A stretch of 64,000 bases of DNA from an uncultured Saprospiraceae bacterium (GTDB lineage Bacteria > Bacteroidota > Bacteroidia > Chitinophagales > Saprospiraceae). The notes under the pieces were generated by a model. It had not been told where the DNA came from and made no database searches. It saw only the letters and a list, made by a program, of their open reading frames with translations. Position 1 is the first letter of the stretch; each line of letters opens with the position of its first letter. The position numbers and the translations under genes were made by a program. Of this stretch, positions 1 through 9,568 are shown piece by piece. The stretch covers positions 23,568 through 87,567 of the forward strand of contig CALLXF010000026.1 in the NCBI GenBank assembly GCA_938015805.1, written 5' to 3'.

Positions 1-2637
1 TTTTTAAAACATTTTTATTGTTATCCAGTAAGTTATCTACACAATCAAATCTATCTAAATCTATTTCTATCTGATCTAACCCATCGGAGATTCCTCGTCG
101 TCTATCACCACCATTCCGATCAAGGGGTGTGTTAGAAAATAATTTTTGTAAATCTTGCTGCGCTTTAGACAGTATTACTAGCCCATTACAATCTTCTGAG
201 TTTATGTACTTTTTTAAACATTCTGGCCAAGCACTCATCGGTAATTTTTCCAGATAAAATAAAATCCAGTGATAAATATTTATTCTACGAGCATTTGCAC
301 TTTGATTGTTATTTTTAATCTGAGAAAAAATTCTGCAAAATTCTGCACTTGTAGGTATTGTTAAACCTGGTCCAGCTTTACCATCACAGTCATATGTAGA
401 TCCATTTGAATCTCCTTCATCAAATAAATCTGATGGGTCTATTAAATCTGGCCAATATTCTGTATTACCGTCTCCATCCTCATCTAAGGCCACTCTGTCT
501 ACTATAAATTTTGAACCTACAGCAGCAAAAGAAGAAACATTTACTTCACTGTCTCCAAAAGAATTTTCGTCCGGACCAAAAAATTTATTGCCTGCATGAA
601 ATTGGGTACCTACTGGTGACTCAGCATCAAAATCAAGGCTTGCATGCATCTCATTACCCTCTATATTATGAGTCATAGAATTAGATGATATAAACATACC
701 TGTATTAGAAGCATGGAGTTCATTACATTGATAATCATTATTTGCCGAGTTTAAATTCAATACTCCATTAGTAACCTCGCCCTCAGTGAGATTATAATGA
801 ATATTTTGCAAAGATGATCCCTCTAGTCTAATGGCACTAGTTCTAAATCCGTCATCAGCCTGTACTCCATTATGTACAATCTGGACATTAGGGTTATCTA
901 CAGTACATCCGCTCAGCCATATTCCTGCCGAGGCGTTATTACACGTTATCTGATTATCAGCAACATTATTTAAAGACATAAATAAGTGTATCCCACTACT
1001 ATTTACTCCAGCTGAGGTGGTAACATTAATATCAGGATTATCATGTATATCTACTCTAGAGGAAAGGATGGATAAAATACCTGTATTCTTAGCATATACC
1101 CAATTACCTCGGATCTCGGAGTTAATTTGATCACCTACTAACAGTATACCATTTTGACCTTTACCATCAGTTAATCCTATAGAATTTCGAGCAATATCAA
1201 AAGAACCATTTACACTACTTATTCCAGCAGATCGATATCCAATATCATTAAAAAACAAGCTAGATCTAATAATGTTATCAAACATTCTAATCCCTATACC
1301 GTTATTAATAAATTTATTATATCTCACAAATGCGGCAGCGTTATTTATTTGTATCCCACTACCACAGTTATCAAAAATATTCTTATTGGAAGAAGGACAT
1401 TCTAGATTTATAGCACTATTAGTGTCTTCTACATGAATACCTATACCGTTATTATCAAATAGATTGTCATTAAAATTTGCCATATTATGTCCATCACCAG
1501 TAAAGTAAATACCTCTTTCTGAAGAATAAAAATTGTTGTCACTTATACTTACAATCGTCGACATAGAATTAGTAGAAGACACACTAACATCTGTAATATT
1601 TTCTAAAAAATCACTGTTGGAAATATTAATAGAAGAGCCAGGTAGAGCATTTATTCCAATCTCTGCACCAGATATAGTAGACCTTCTCGGAGTACTAGGG
1701 GCGTCGTCATATATAACAAATAAAATCCCCCCTTTCCTAACTTCTATACTCTCCCATACGTCCTGACATCCTCTAAAATCACAATTTTTTAAGGTAAGAG
1801 TAACTCCTTCTTCAATTACTATTTTTGAATTTGCGTCCATAAAAAAATCTATTGCTGTATATTGCGTCGCAGTAGGAATATCAAATATAAAAGTAGAATT
1901 TTCTAGAACATGGACGTTGGATTCCATACCTTCTGGATCGTTTGGGTCCATAGAGGAATAATAAAACTGGCCACTCACATGCTGGAAAAAATCTGATTGA
2001 GAGCCGGGAGACGGTTGCTCAACTTGAAAATGTACTGTCTGAATCTTATGCTCAAAACATTCTGTTTCGCCGATAGGGTTTAAAAAGATATCAATATTAT
2101 CGTCTCCTTTAATACCTAATACATCCATTTTTGGTTTTACAAAAGTAGATAAGTACAACTGAGATGGATAATCTGGTTCATCATTAAGTGGTAAACCTGA
2201 GAAATCCATTAAACCACAGATTAGGTCTGGTAGATCTGAGTCATTTGGGTCTGGCTTCGTAAAAGTGCTCGATATAAAATCATGTTGAATTATATCATAA
2301 AGATCACGTAATTGATAACAGACTTCATAAACTTGATCATTTGTTACGGGTGCACCTAAACTTATTTGCAAAGAGCCATAAATTTCATCTCCACATACAC
2401 CTGGAAGAATATATCTATTTGCCCCCAAAGATTGATCAGGCGTAGTTAGGTCAGCAGTCCCAAAAGCGTATAAATAAAATGCTTTACCTCCACACTGAAA
2501 ATCAACTTGTTCCGCATTAGATGCATTAATGTGTATAAAATCATCATAGGAGATATTATCCGGGACGCAAGGGATATTCTGCGCAAAACTATTGCTCAAG
2601 TAAAAAGTAAAAAGTAAAAATTTTTAAAATAATTCAT
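1..2637 (-). CDS. Secreted right-handed beta-helix protein, 3' end cut by window edge, start codon out of frame
   Basis: An open frame runs on the minus strand from about 2623 to the left edge without a stop, roughly 870 codons. Its start reads KFLLFTFYLSNSFAQ then NIPC, the core and cleavage region of a signal peptide, but a TAA lies just upstream in that frame and no start codon precedes it. The only well-placed ATG (2635-2637) is in another frame and reaches TGA after 13 codons (MNYFKNFYFLLFT). Three 7-bp repeats lie between the two frames; a fourth copy would fuse them into a complete signal peptide. The body has many short Asn/Gly/Ile-rich turns (DNNFY, NNGIGI, SSGIH, GNEMH) typical of parallel beta-helix (PbH1) repeats, about residues 300-700, and a Cys-containing C-terminal part. 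Likely exported, perhaps by T9SS; the C-terminal sorting domain would lie beyond the window. Specific function unknown. It could be phase-OFF, a pseudogene or a sequencing indel. Confidence 0.75.
2600..2620 (-). repeat. Three tandem heptamers in the signal-peptide region
   Basis: On the plus strand GTAAAAA occurs three times in perfect tandem (2600-2606, 2607-2613, 2614-2620); on the coding strand this is TTTTTAC x3. Seven is not a multiple of three, so each gain or loss of a copy changes the reading frame of the downstream beta-helix gene. By codon counting, 1 or 4 copies put the ATG at 2637 in frame and 3 copies (the present state) do not. Confidence 0.85.
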
Positions 2638-2689
2638 AAAAAAAGATTTTGGAATGGGTGTACCTATAGAATCAAAACCAAACGTACTG

Positions 2690-2697
2690 CAAAATTA
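2690..2697 (-). promoter_or_regulatory. Candidate -7 element for the beta-helix gene
   Basis: Minus-strand TAATTTTG matches the Bacteroidota -7 consensus TAnnTTTG exactly and would give a leader of about 45 nt before the ATG at 2637. No convincing TTG/TTTG -33 element was found at 17-20 bp, so this is a half-match only. Confidence 0.35.
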
Positions 2698-3014
2698 CGT
2701 GTTTGGCACTCAGGAAATCTAAGCTCTATAGACTTAAAAGTTTACTTTAAGGGTGTTATACGTAAACTATCAGTTCCATAATTATAAAACCAAAAAGAAA
2801 TGATATGAATAAAATATTTACTCTAGAAAAATGTAAAAGTGATAGCTTTCATTTTAGTGATAATTTAGTAATAAGTGGGTAATTTAGATCATTCCAAATC
2901 ACATTTCAAAATGATTTATTATAGATTTTAATTAAATTATGTAATACGCCGATTAAGAACCATTTACAAATGAAAATTAAAATGAATATAAATAATTTTA
3001 TATCAACATAATAC

Positions 3015-3036
3015 ATATTACAAAAAAATGTAATAT
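3015..3036. promoter_or_regulatory. Inverted repeat upstream of dodecin
   Basis: ATATTACA and TGTAATAT (8-bp perfect arms) are separated by six A residues. It lies where the promoter of the dodecin gene is expected, so it could be an operator; as an RNA it would be only a weak hairpin. The bound protein is unknown. Confidence 0.4.
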
Positions 3037-3070
3037 ATTAGTGTTCTTAAATAACTCAATTTAGACGACT

Positions 3071-3274
3071 ATGGCGATATTAAAAGTAATCGAGGTATTA
3101 GCAAACTCGACAAAAAGCTGGGAAGATGCAACAGCAATAGCAATTAAGAGAGCATCTAAATCTGTAAAAAATATAAAATCTGCATTTGTCCAAAGCCAAT
3201 CAGTAACTGTGGCTGGTGGAAAAATTAAAGATTATAGGGTTAATGTAAAAATCACTTTTGAAGTAAAAGCGTAA
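3071..3274 (+). CDS. Dodecin family flavin-binding protein
   Basis: A 67-aa protein with the full dodecin pattern: N-terminal strand MAILKVIEVLANS, helix KSWEDATAIAIKRASKSVKNIKS, then two strands ending KIKDYRVNVKITFEV. Dodecins assemble into hollow 12-mers that bind and buffer flavins (FMN, riboflavin, lumichrome). The Trp that stacks on the flavin in the archaeal and Thermus proteins appears to be Ser here by eye alignment, as in many bacterial dodecins, so the ligand cannot be predicted. Monocistronic: an inverted repeat precedes it and a long hairpin with a T-tract follows. Length is normal for the family. Confidence 0.93.
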   Translation: MAILKVIEVLANSTKSWEDATAIAIKRASKSVKNIKSAFVQSQSVTVAGGKIKDYRVNVKITFEVKA

Positions 3275-3294
3275 TGCATTAATTTTTAAAAACT

Positions 3295-3371
3295 AGACTG
3301 CCAAGGCTATATACATTCCCCTGTATTCTCCGCTTTTGATTCTGAACACATTGAAAGGGCAGTCTTTTTTC
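3295..3371 (+). terminator. Hairpin plus T-tract after dodecin
   Basis: AGACTGCC (3295-3302) pairs perfectly with GGCAGTCT (3358-3365), followed at once by a run of T. The loop is unusually long (about 55 nt), so this may be a terminator closing a small structured 3' RNA rather than a simple intrinsic terminator. Confidence 0.5.
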
Positions 3372-3414
3372 TATTTTTTCTTATCCGTCTACAATTCATT
3401 TTGACCTGGATTTC

Positions 3415-3430
3415 ATTGGGTCAACCCAAT
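3415..3430. repeat. Palindrome ATTGGGTCAACCCAAT
   Basis: Seven-bp perfect arms around CA. It shares the pattern ATTGGSTYAASCCAAT and the preceding TTTC with the palindrome at 45576-45591, suggesting one motif family. Role unknown. Confidence 0.5.
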
Positions 3431-3635
3431 AATAAAACCTTCTTTATCTCAATCAAACCAATTTTAAGATCTAACCTCTACATTATCATTAGTAAAGGAC
3501 AATCGATAAACAAAAGAATACTTAGTAGATAAACATTCACTATCGGAAAAATTCCCAACCCTTATGATTAATCCGAGGAGCTTAAAATAGAGGTTAATTT
3601 ACGATCCTTTAGTTCTCCCCTATTATACTTCTTTT

Positions 3636-3643
3636 TACCTTTG
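3636..3643 (+). promoter_or_regulatory. thrS: Candidate -7 element for thrS
   Basis: TACCTTTG fits TAnnTTTG exactly, about 85 bp upstream of the thrS ATG. The -33 position has only TTC, so the match is partial. Confidence 0.35.
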
Positions 3644-3728
3644 TCTTTCTTTAGATCTATGATTCCTATGTAGAAACTCTTTTTAGTGTCTATTATCGGG
3701 TCGAGTGTTAATAATAGTAAAGGTGATT

Positions 3729-5648
3729 ATGATCAATATTACATTTCCAGATGGAAATATCAGACAGTACGAAGAAGGAGCTACATCATTAGATATTGCA
3801 AATTCAATCAGTGAAGGCTTAGCTAGAAATGTTCTTTCTGCAAAGGTAAATGGAGAAGTATGGGATGCAACTCGACCCATACACACAGATGCGACCCTCA
3901 GTTTATTTACATTTAAAAATCCGGAGGGTCAAGCCAGTTTTTGGCATTCCTCCGCTCACTTATTGGCGGAAGCCTTAGAAGCCATATATCCGGGAACTAA
4001 ATTTGGGATCGGTCCTGCGATCGATAACGGTTTTTATTATGACGTTGATACTGGAAATAAATCACTTACTCCAGATGACCTAGAAGCGATAGAACAAAAA
4101 ATGCTAGAGCTGGCAAGAGAAAAAAATGAGTTTACTCGTAAAGAAGTCTCTAAGTCCGATGCTATTGCATTTTTTAAAGAAAAGAATGATGAGTACAAAT
4201 TAGAATTACTCGAAGAACTAGAAGATGGTTCCATTACCTTTTACGAGCAGGGAAATTTTACAGATCTATGTAGAGGACCACATATCCCTCATACAGGATT
4301 TGTAAAGGCAGTAAAACTTACAAAACTTGCCGGGGCTTACTGGAGAGGAGATGAGAAACGCAAGCAGATGACTCGTATATATGGAGTGAGTTTCCCTAAA
4401 CAAAAAGAACTAAAAGAACACCTAGCCTTAATAGAAGAAGCAAAGAAAAGAGATCATAGAAAACTGGGTAAAGAACTTGAACTATTTATGTTTTCTCAGA
4501 GAGTGGGATCCGGTCTACCGATATGGTTACCTAAAGGGACTCAGCTCAGAGAAAGATTACAAAACTTTCTAAGAGAAGAACAAGAAAAAAGAGGATATCA
4601 GATGGTAGTCACTCCACACATCGGATCTAAAGAACTATATGAGACTTCAGGCCACTATGCAAAATATGGCGAAGATAGTTTCCAACCTATAACCACTCCG
4701 CGAGAAGGCGAGGAGTTTTTACTAAAGCCGATGAACTGTCCTCATCACTGTGAGATTTTTGCAAATGCTCCTCACTCATATAAGGAATTACCTTTAAGAA
4801 TCGGAGAGTTCGGTACGGTATACCGTTATGAACAAAGTGGAGAGTTACATGGACTGTCTAGAGTAAGAGGATTTACCCAAGATGATGCTCATATTTTCTG
4901 TACACCCGAACAAGTAAAAGGAGAGTTCCTTGATGTCCTAGACTTAACTACTAAGGTGCTCAAGAAAATGGGATTCGATAACTATACGGCTCAGATCTCA
5001 TTAAGAGATCCAGAAACACCAGAAAAATATTTAGGTACCGCAGAAAACTGGGAGATAGCAGAACAAGCTATCATCGATGCCACAAGTGAGGTAGATCTAG
5101 AAACGGTTATTGAATATGGAGAAGCTGCATTCTACGGTCCTAAATTAGACTTTATGATAAAGGATGCTTTAGGAAGACAATGGCAGCTCGGCACGATACA
5201 GGTAGATTATAATTTGCCTATCCGTTTTGGTCTAGAATATATCGGAGCTGATAATGCACCGCATGTTCCTGTAATGATACACCGTGCACCTTTCGGATCT
5301 ATGGAGCGATTTATCTCTATACTTATCGAACATACTGGAGGTAAGTTTCCATTATGGCTGACACCAGATCAGTATGCACTCTTACCAATATCTGATCGAC
5401 TAAACGATTATTGCAAAGGCATACAAGCAGAACTGGCTAAGCATGATATTAGAGGATTTATAGATGATCGTACGGAGTCTATTGGAAAAAAAATAAGAGA
5501 TACCGAACTAAAAAAAGTGCCGATTATGCTAATCATCGGTGACAACGAAAAAGAAGCAGGTACGGTATCCGTTAGGATCCAAGGAGATGGAGACAAGGGA
5601 GCCATGAGCACTGAGGAATTTGTAAAATACTTCCAAAACTTAATCTAG
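3729..5648 (+). CDS. thrS: Threonine--tRNA ligase
   Basis: Charges tRNA-Thr with threonine in the cytoplasm. The ATG at 3729 ([10 protein letters not shown]) is chosen over a GTG 24 bp upstream because it matches the usual ThrS N-terminus and is preceded by an AAAGGTG-like ribosome site; this gives 639 aa against 642 in E. coli. Domain order: TGS (about 1-60), the second additional/editing domain with [11 protein letters not shown], the class II catalytic core with [10 protein letters not shown] (zinc-binding Cys), motif 2 around [22 protein letters not shown], and [11 protein letters not shown] (motif 3), then the HGTP anticodon-binding domain. It appears complete. The transporter gene starts 6 bp after its stop, so the two may be cotranscribed. 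Confidence 0.98.
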   Translation: MINITFPDGNIRQYEEGATSLDIANSISEGLARNVLSAKVNGEVWDATRPIHTDATLSLFTFKNPEGQASFWHSSAHLLAEALEAIYPGTKFGIGPAIDNGFYYDVDTGNKSLTPDDLEAIEQKMLELAREKNEFTRKEVSKSDAIAFFKEKNDEYKLELLEELEDGSITFYEQGNFTDLCRGPHIPHTGFVKAVKLTKLAGAYWRGDEKRKQMTRIYGVSFPKQKELKEHLALIEEAKKRDHRKLGKELELFMFSQRVGSGLPIWLPKGTQLRERLQNFLREEQEKRGYQMVVTPHIGSKELYETSGHYAKYGEDSFQPITTPREGEEFLLKPMNCPHHCEIFANAPHSYKELPLRIGEFGTVYRYEQSGELHGLSRVRGFTQDDAHIFCTPEQVKGEFLDVLDLTTKVLKKMGFDNYTAQISLRDPETPEKYLGTAENWEIAEQAIIDATSEVDLETVIEYGEAAFYGPKLDFMIKDALGRQWQLGTIQVDYNLPIRFGLEYIGADNAPHVPVMIHRAPFGSMERFISILIEHTGGKFPLWLTPDQYALLPISDRLNDYCKGIQAELAKHDIRGFIDDRTESIGKKIRDTELKKVPIMLIIGDNEKEAGTVSVRIQGDGDKGAMSTEEFVKYFQNLI

Positions 5649-5654
5649 CATTTA

Positions 5655-7277
5655 TTGAAACAAATACTATCAGAAAATCCTTTACTACTACTTTTTGTAG
5701 TGGCCTCTATCGGCTATTTAATCGGAACCATAAAATTTAAGGGTAGTTCGCTCGGAGTCGCAGCGGTCTTGTTTGTAGGATTAGGTTTTGGGGCAATAGA
5801 TAAGAGCTTTTACATTCCGGATATTATTTTTTCGTTGGGGCTTGTATTATTCGTGTATTCTATAGGACTTAGCTCGGGAGATGCATTTTTTAAATCCTAT
5901 AAGAAAAACGGATTGCGGGATTTTATGTTTATCCTGTCTATGCTAGTGTTCTCTGGATTGATCGCGGTAGCATTATCTTTTTTGTTTGGGATTGATGCCG
6001 CTAAGATTACAGGAATCTATGCAGGTAGTACTACTAATACTCCTGCTCTTGCAGGAGTCCTAGAATATATGCAAGGCAATGGTCTCGGAGAGTCTGCTGA
6101 TAGTAATAATATAGTCGTCGGGTATTCCTACAGTTATCCTATGGGTGTACTCGGAAGTATCATCGCCATAGTGCTCATAAAGAACCTTTTAAAAATAGAT
6201 TTTAACAAAGAAAAAGAAGCTCTTAAATCTGATTATCCTCTAGGAGAAAATCTAACCTCCAGATCTATAAAAGTACTTAACGAAAATGCGATAGGTGTGG
6301 AGTTAAGAGATATGAAAAAATCTCAAAAATGGAATGTCGTTTTTGGTAGAGTAAATATTAAGGGAGAAGTGGCTCTTGCCAATTTTCAGCATAAATTAGC
6401 ACACGGAGATGAAGTTCTAGTGGTGGGATCAGAGAAAGAACTTATGAGAGTGGCTCAGTTTATGGGTCGTATGAGTGAGGAAAAATTATCATGGTATAGA
6501 GGAGATTATGATTCGAGAAGGATTTTTGTTTCCAATCCTAAAATCGTAGGACGTACAGTGGCATCCCTTAATATCGACGAAGAATTTGGAGCGATTATCA
6601 CACGTATCCGTAGAGGAGATGTAGATATGCTTGCTCACGGAAGTACTATTTTTCAGCAAGGAGATAGAGTACGTTTTGTAGCAAGAAGAAAAGATTTAAA
6701 AGCATTATCCAAATATTTTGGAGATAGTTATCACCGAGTCAGCCAGGTAAATTTATTTTCTTTTGGTTTAGGAATAGGGATTGGACTTTTACTCGGACTA
6801 GTACAGATTACGCTCACCGACACGATTTCTTTTAAGTTAGGAAATGCTGGAGGACCACTTATAGTAGCACTAATATTAGGAGCCTTAGGAAGATCGGGAC
6901 CGATCGTTTGGACATTACCTTATAGTGCAAATATCACTTTACAGCAGATCGGTTTACTACTACTACTCTCTGCCGTAGGAGTAAAATCCGGAAATGCTTT
7001 TATAGAAAGTTTTGCCTCAGACGGATTTACGATGATCGCCGCTAGTGGAATCATCAGTATATTAGGTGCACTGATTACTTTATGGTTTGGATACAAGGTG
7101 GTTAAAATCCCTTTTAGCTTACTGATGGGGATCGTGTCTAATCAGCCTGCGATATTAGATTTTGCAAATTCTCAAGCAAAAAATGGTATTCCTAATTTTG
7201 GATATACGATGGTCTTTCCTATTGCTTTGATTATAAAAATAGTAATTGCCCAGGTCATTTATGTATTGCTAGTTTAA
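5655..7277 (+). CDS. AspT/YidE-family putative transporter with two RCK_C domains
   Basis: A 540-aa membrane protein with the layout of the aspartate:alanine antiporter (AAEx, AspT/YidE/YbjL) family: N-terminal helices (about 1-180) with the family segment GYSYSYPMGVLG, two cytoplasmic TrkA-C/RCK_C-like domains (about 200-370), then a second helix bundle with the GRSGPIVWTLP region. The two helix bundles resemble each other, as is typical. The start is TTG, six bp after the thrS stop, with no ATG nearby in frame; translational coupling is likely. The substrate cannot be read from sequence (anion or amino acid exchange is usual). Its 3' end overlaps the convergent persulfide dioxygenase gene by 4 bp. 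Confidence 0.85.
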   Translation: MKQILSENPLLLLFVVASIGYLIGTIKFKGSSLGVAAVLFVGLGFGAIDKSFYIPDIIFSLGLVLFVYSIGLSSGDAFFKSYKKNGLRDFMFILSMLVFSGLIAVALSFLFGIDAAKITGIYAGSTTNTPALAGVLEYMQGNGLGESADSNNIVVGYSYSYPMGVLGSIIAIVLIKNLLKIDFNKEKEALKSDYPLGENLTSRSIKVLNENAIGVELRDMKKSQKWNVVFGRVNIKGEVALANFQHKLAHGDEVLVVGSEKELMRVAQFMGRMSEEKLSWYRGDYDSRRIFVSNPKIVGRTVASLNIDEEFGAIITRIRRGDVDMLAHGSTIFQQGDRVRFVARRKDLKALSKYFGDSYHRVSQVNLFSFGLGIGIGLLLGLVQITLTDTISFKLGNAGGPLIVALILGALGRSGPIVWTLPYSANITLQQIGLLLLLSAVGVKSGNAFIESFASDGFTMIAASGIISILGALITLWFGYKVVKIPFSLLMGIVSNQPAILDFANSQAKNGIPNFGYTMVFPIALIIKIVIAQVIYVLLV

Positions 7278-8677
7278 CTGATCGTACAAGATGCATCCAC
7301 TATCTTAAAACCTTCTTCCTTTTTTATAGCTCCATATCCTCCAGCGATTTCTACTATTTGGTCATATCCCAATTTTTTCATCATGGAGGCGTAGATCATA
7401 GATCGATATCCTCCTGCACAATGGATGTAATACTCTCTATTTTTAAGGGAGTTTATCTGATCATCTATATAATCTAATGGCATGTTAACGGCATTATGTA
7501 TATGACTGACCTGATACTCACCTGGTTTACGTACATCTAATACATTTAGTTTAGCCTGCGATAATTCATTGGCGAAAGCCAAGGCGGAAATAGACCTTAT
7601 TTTATCAATAGGTTTACCCGAATTCTTCCATTTGTCAAATCCTCCTTCTAAAAAACCTAGTACATGATCAAAACCTACTCTGGATAAACGAGTTATAACT
7701 TCTTTTTCTGAACCAGGGTCAGCGATAAAAATAATCTTAGTCTTCACATCTTTTAAAACTGATCCTACCCACGGAGCAAAACTTCCTTTTAAACCAAAGA
7801 AGAGAGATCCTGGTACAAAACCATCTTTAAAAATCTGCTGATGCCTAGTGTCTATCATTACTACATCTTCCTCTTGTCCTATGCTCTCAAAATCCTCAAC
7901 TGATAATGCCGTCATCCCCTTCTTTATAATTTTATCAAGTGCATCGTAACCAGATTTATTAAGCATCGCATTTAGGGCAAAATACTCCGGCGGTGGAGGC
8001 ATCCCATCTAAAACCTCTTTTATAAAATCAGTCTCGGACATATCTGTACGTAGAGCATAATTCTTTTTTTTCTGGTTACCCAATGTATCAAATCGTTCTT
8101 TACTCATATTTTTACCACAAGAAGAACCGGCTCCATGAGCTGGGTAAATGATCACGTCATCTGGTAAAACCATTATTTTTTCTCTAAGACTTTTATAGAG
8201 CATTTTTGCTAGATCCTCTTTACTGAGGCCGTTATCTATAGCAAGATCTGGTCTTCCTACATCACCGATAAATAAAGTATCACCTGTAAATAAAGCATGC
8301 GGTTTTTGATCCAGATCATGTAATAGATAACACACACATTCGAGTGTGTGGCCTGGCGTATGCAAGACTTTAAAGGTAAGGCCACCGAGGGTTAACTCTG
8401 TACCATCTGCAACTTGTAGTACCTCAAAATCTGGATCGGCATCTGGACCATAAACGATTGTTGCCCCTGTCTTTTTTGCCAGATCTAAATGACCTGAAAC
8501 AAAGTCTGCATGAAAATGAGTCTCAAATATATACTTGAGTTTTACATTGGCTTTAGCCAATTTTTCCATGTAAGGCTCTGACTCTCTAAGCGGGTCTATA
8601 ATTACAGCCTCCCCATTATGCTCGATATAGTAACTCGCCTCGGCCAGACATCCCGTATACATCTGTTCTATGATCAT
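7274..8677 (-). CDS. Persulfide dioxygenase-rhodanese fusion (MBL fold)
   Basis: A 467-aa fusion. The N-terminal metallo-beta-lactamase domain is of the ETHE1/persulfide dioxygenase type: metal ligands H54, H56, D58 (THFHADFVSGH), H110 (HTPGHT) and D133 (TGDTLFIGDVGRPDL). Two rhodanese domains follow (about 260-355 and 370-460). The last has an active-site Cys in IHCAGGYRS; the first has IADPGSEKE at that place and is presumably inactive in sulfur transfer. This matches the CstB/MBL-rhodanese architecture, which oxidises low-molecular-weight persulfides to sulfite or thiosulfate in the cytoplasm. It is the last gene of the sulfur operon and overlaps the TauE/SafE gene by 4 bp (ATGA), implying coupled translation. 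Confidence 0.9.
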   Translation of the reverse strand: MIIEQMYTGCLAEASYYIEHNGEAVIIDPLRESEPYMEKLAKANVKLKYIFETHFHADFVSGHLDLAKKTGATIVYGPDADPDFEVLQVADGTELTLGGLTFKVLHTPGHTLECVCYLLHDLDQKPHALFTGDTLFIGDVGRPDLAIDNGLSKEDLAKMLYKSLREKIMVLPDDVIIYPAHGAGSSCGKNMSKERFDTLGNQKKKNYALRTDMSETDFIKEVLDGMPPPPEYFALNAMLNKSGYDALDKIIKKGMTALSVEDFESIGQEEDVVMIDTRHQQIFKDGFVPGSLFFGLKGSFAPWVGSVLKDVKTKIIFIADPGSEKEVITRLSRVGFDHVLGFLEGGFDKWKNSGKPIDKIRSISALAFANELSQAKLNVLDVRKPGEYQVSHIHNAVNMPLDYIDDQINSLKNREYYIHCAGGYRSMIYASMMKKLGYDQIVEIAGGYGAIKKEEGFKIVDASCTIS

Positions 8678-9471
8678 AAAATGATTTCTTTAAAAATTAT
8701 AAAACAAGCAAGGACTAACACAAAGTATCCAAACATTTGTTTAAGTCCCTTATTAGAAACAAAACGTGTTAACCAGTTCCCTACTAATATTCCCATCATA
8801 CTAAGTCCCGTGAATATCATTAAAAATTGCCAATCGATATTCTGTGCGATCTGGATGTCTCCAATAAAACCTACTAAGGATTTCATCATGATGATAAATA
8901 ATGAAGTTCCGACGGCCATTTTCATTTCTAATCCAAAAAGAATAACCAATGCGGGTATGATTAAAAATCCTCCTCCAGCTCCTACCATCCCTGTTAAAAA
9001 ACCTACAATGGCTCCGTCACAAGCGATGTTTAGTATAGTTTTTAGATTAAACGTTTTAGGCTTCGTGCTGCTATACGTTTTCTTTGCAATCATAACATAA
9101 GCCGCAGCTAGCATTAGAAGTGCAAAAAGAACCATGATAAGTAAGTCCTTAGTAATTAATGTAGATCCAATAGTCGTTATCTCATCCGGGATCCAAGGAA
9201 GTATTAATCTACGAGTGAGATAAACCATGACCAAAGATGGGAGTCCAAAGATGATCCCGATTCTATAATTTACTAGACGCTCTCTAATCTTTCCCACGAG
9301 TCCTACACCTGCTGTAGTACCGACTATAAATAATGAATACGCTGTAGATAATACTGGACTTACCCCCATTAAATAAACCAATATAGGTACGCCTAAAACG
9401 GAACCTCCTCCACCTAGCAATCCCATCACTAATCCGATAACCACTGCACCTATATATCCCATTACTTCCAT
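8674..9471 (-). CDS. Sulfite exporter TauE/SafE family protein
   Basis: A 265-aa membrane protein with two glycine-rich half-repeats typical of TauE/SafE (PF01925): GLVMGLLGGGGSVLGVPILVYLMG near the N-terminus and GFLTGMVGAGGGFLIIPALVILFG in the middle. The family exports sulfite, sulfoacetate or other C2/sulfur anions across the inner membrane. Between a cytochrome/sulfite oxidase pair and a persulfide dioxygenase, moving sulfite from cytoplasm to periplasm is the simplest reading. A 97-bp gap separates it from the upstream cytochrome gene; no strong internal promoter was seen there. Confidence 0.92.
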   Translation of the reverse strand: MEVMGYIGAVVIGLVMGLLGGGGSVLGVPILVYLMGVSPVLSTAYSLFIVGTTAGVGLVGKIRERLVNYRIGIIFGLPSLVMVYLTRRLILPWIPDEITTIGSTLITKDLLIMVLFALLMLAAAYVMIAKKTYSSTKPKTFNLKTILNIACDGAIVGFLTGMVGAGGGFLIIPALVILFGLEMKMAVGTSLFIIMMKSLVGFIGDIQIAQNIDWQFLMIFTGLSMMGILVGNWLTRFVSNKGLKQMFGYFVLVLACFIIFKEIIL

Positions 9472-9568
9472 AGTTAGGCAAAGATAAATTAGTATTTAGA
9501 TAACCAGATTGTAAAGCATAAATTAAAAGAAATGGTCTTATCTGGAGAAATTTTTATTAGCCTCTTCT

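Larger units (their letters stand above)
2638..3070. other. Gene-free stretch upstream of dodecin
   Basis: About 430 bp of AT-rich sequence without a convincing ORF. It holds the candidate promoter of the leftward gene, a spaced inverted repeat AGTTTAC (2739-2745) / GTAAACT (2762-2768), and a perfect inverted repeat ATATTACA-A6-TGTAATAT (3015-3036) that ends 35 bp before the dodecin start. Confidence 0.6.
3275..3728. other. Gene-free stretch between dodecin and thrS
   Basis: About 450 bp without a supported gene. It contains the dodecin terminator, the palindrome ATTGGGTCAACCCAAT (3415-3430), a 9-bp inverted repeat TAACCTCTA (3472-3480) / TAGAGGTTA (3588-3596) enclosing about 107 bp, and the thrS promoter candidate. 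The spaced repeat could be the ends of a small decayed element or a long-range RNA stem; no transposase coding is present. Confidence 0.5.

Noticed and set aside
3705..3728. GTG start eight codons upstream for thrS
   Set aside because: The ATG at 3729 has a better ribosome-site context and matches ThrS proteins.
8618..9100. 160-codon plus-strand ORF
   Set aside because: Antisense to the persulfide dioxygenase and TauE/SafE genes, both strongly supported; no family resemblance.
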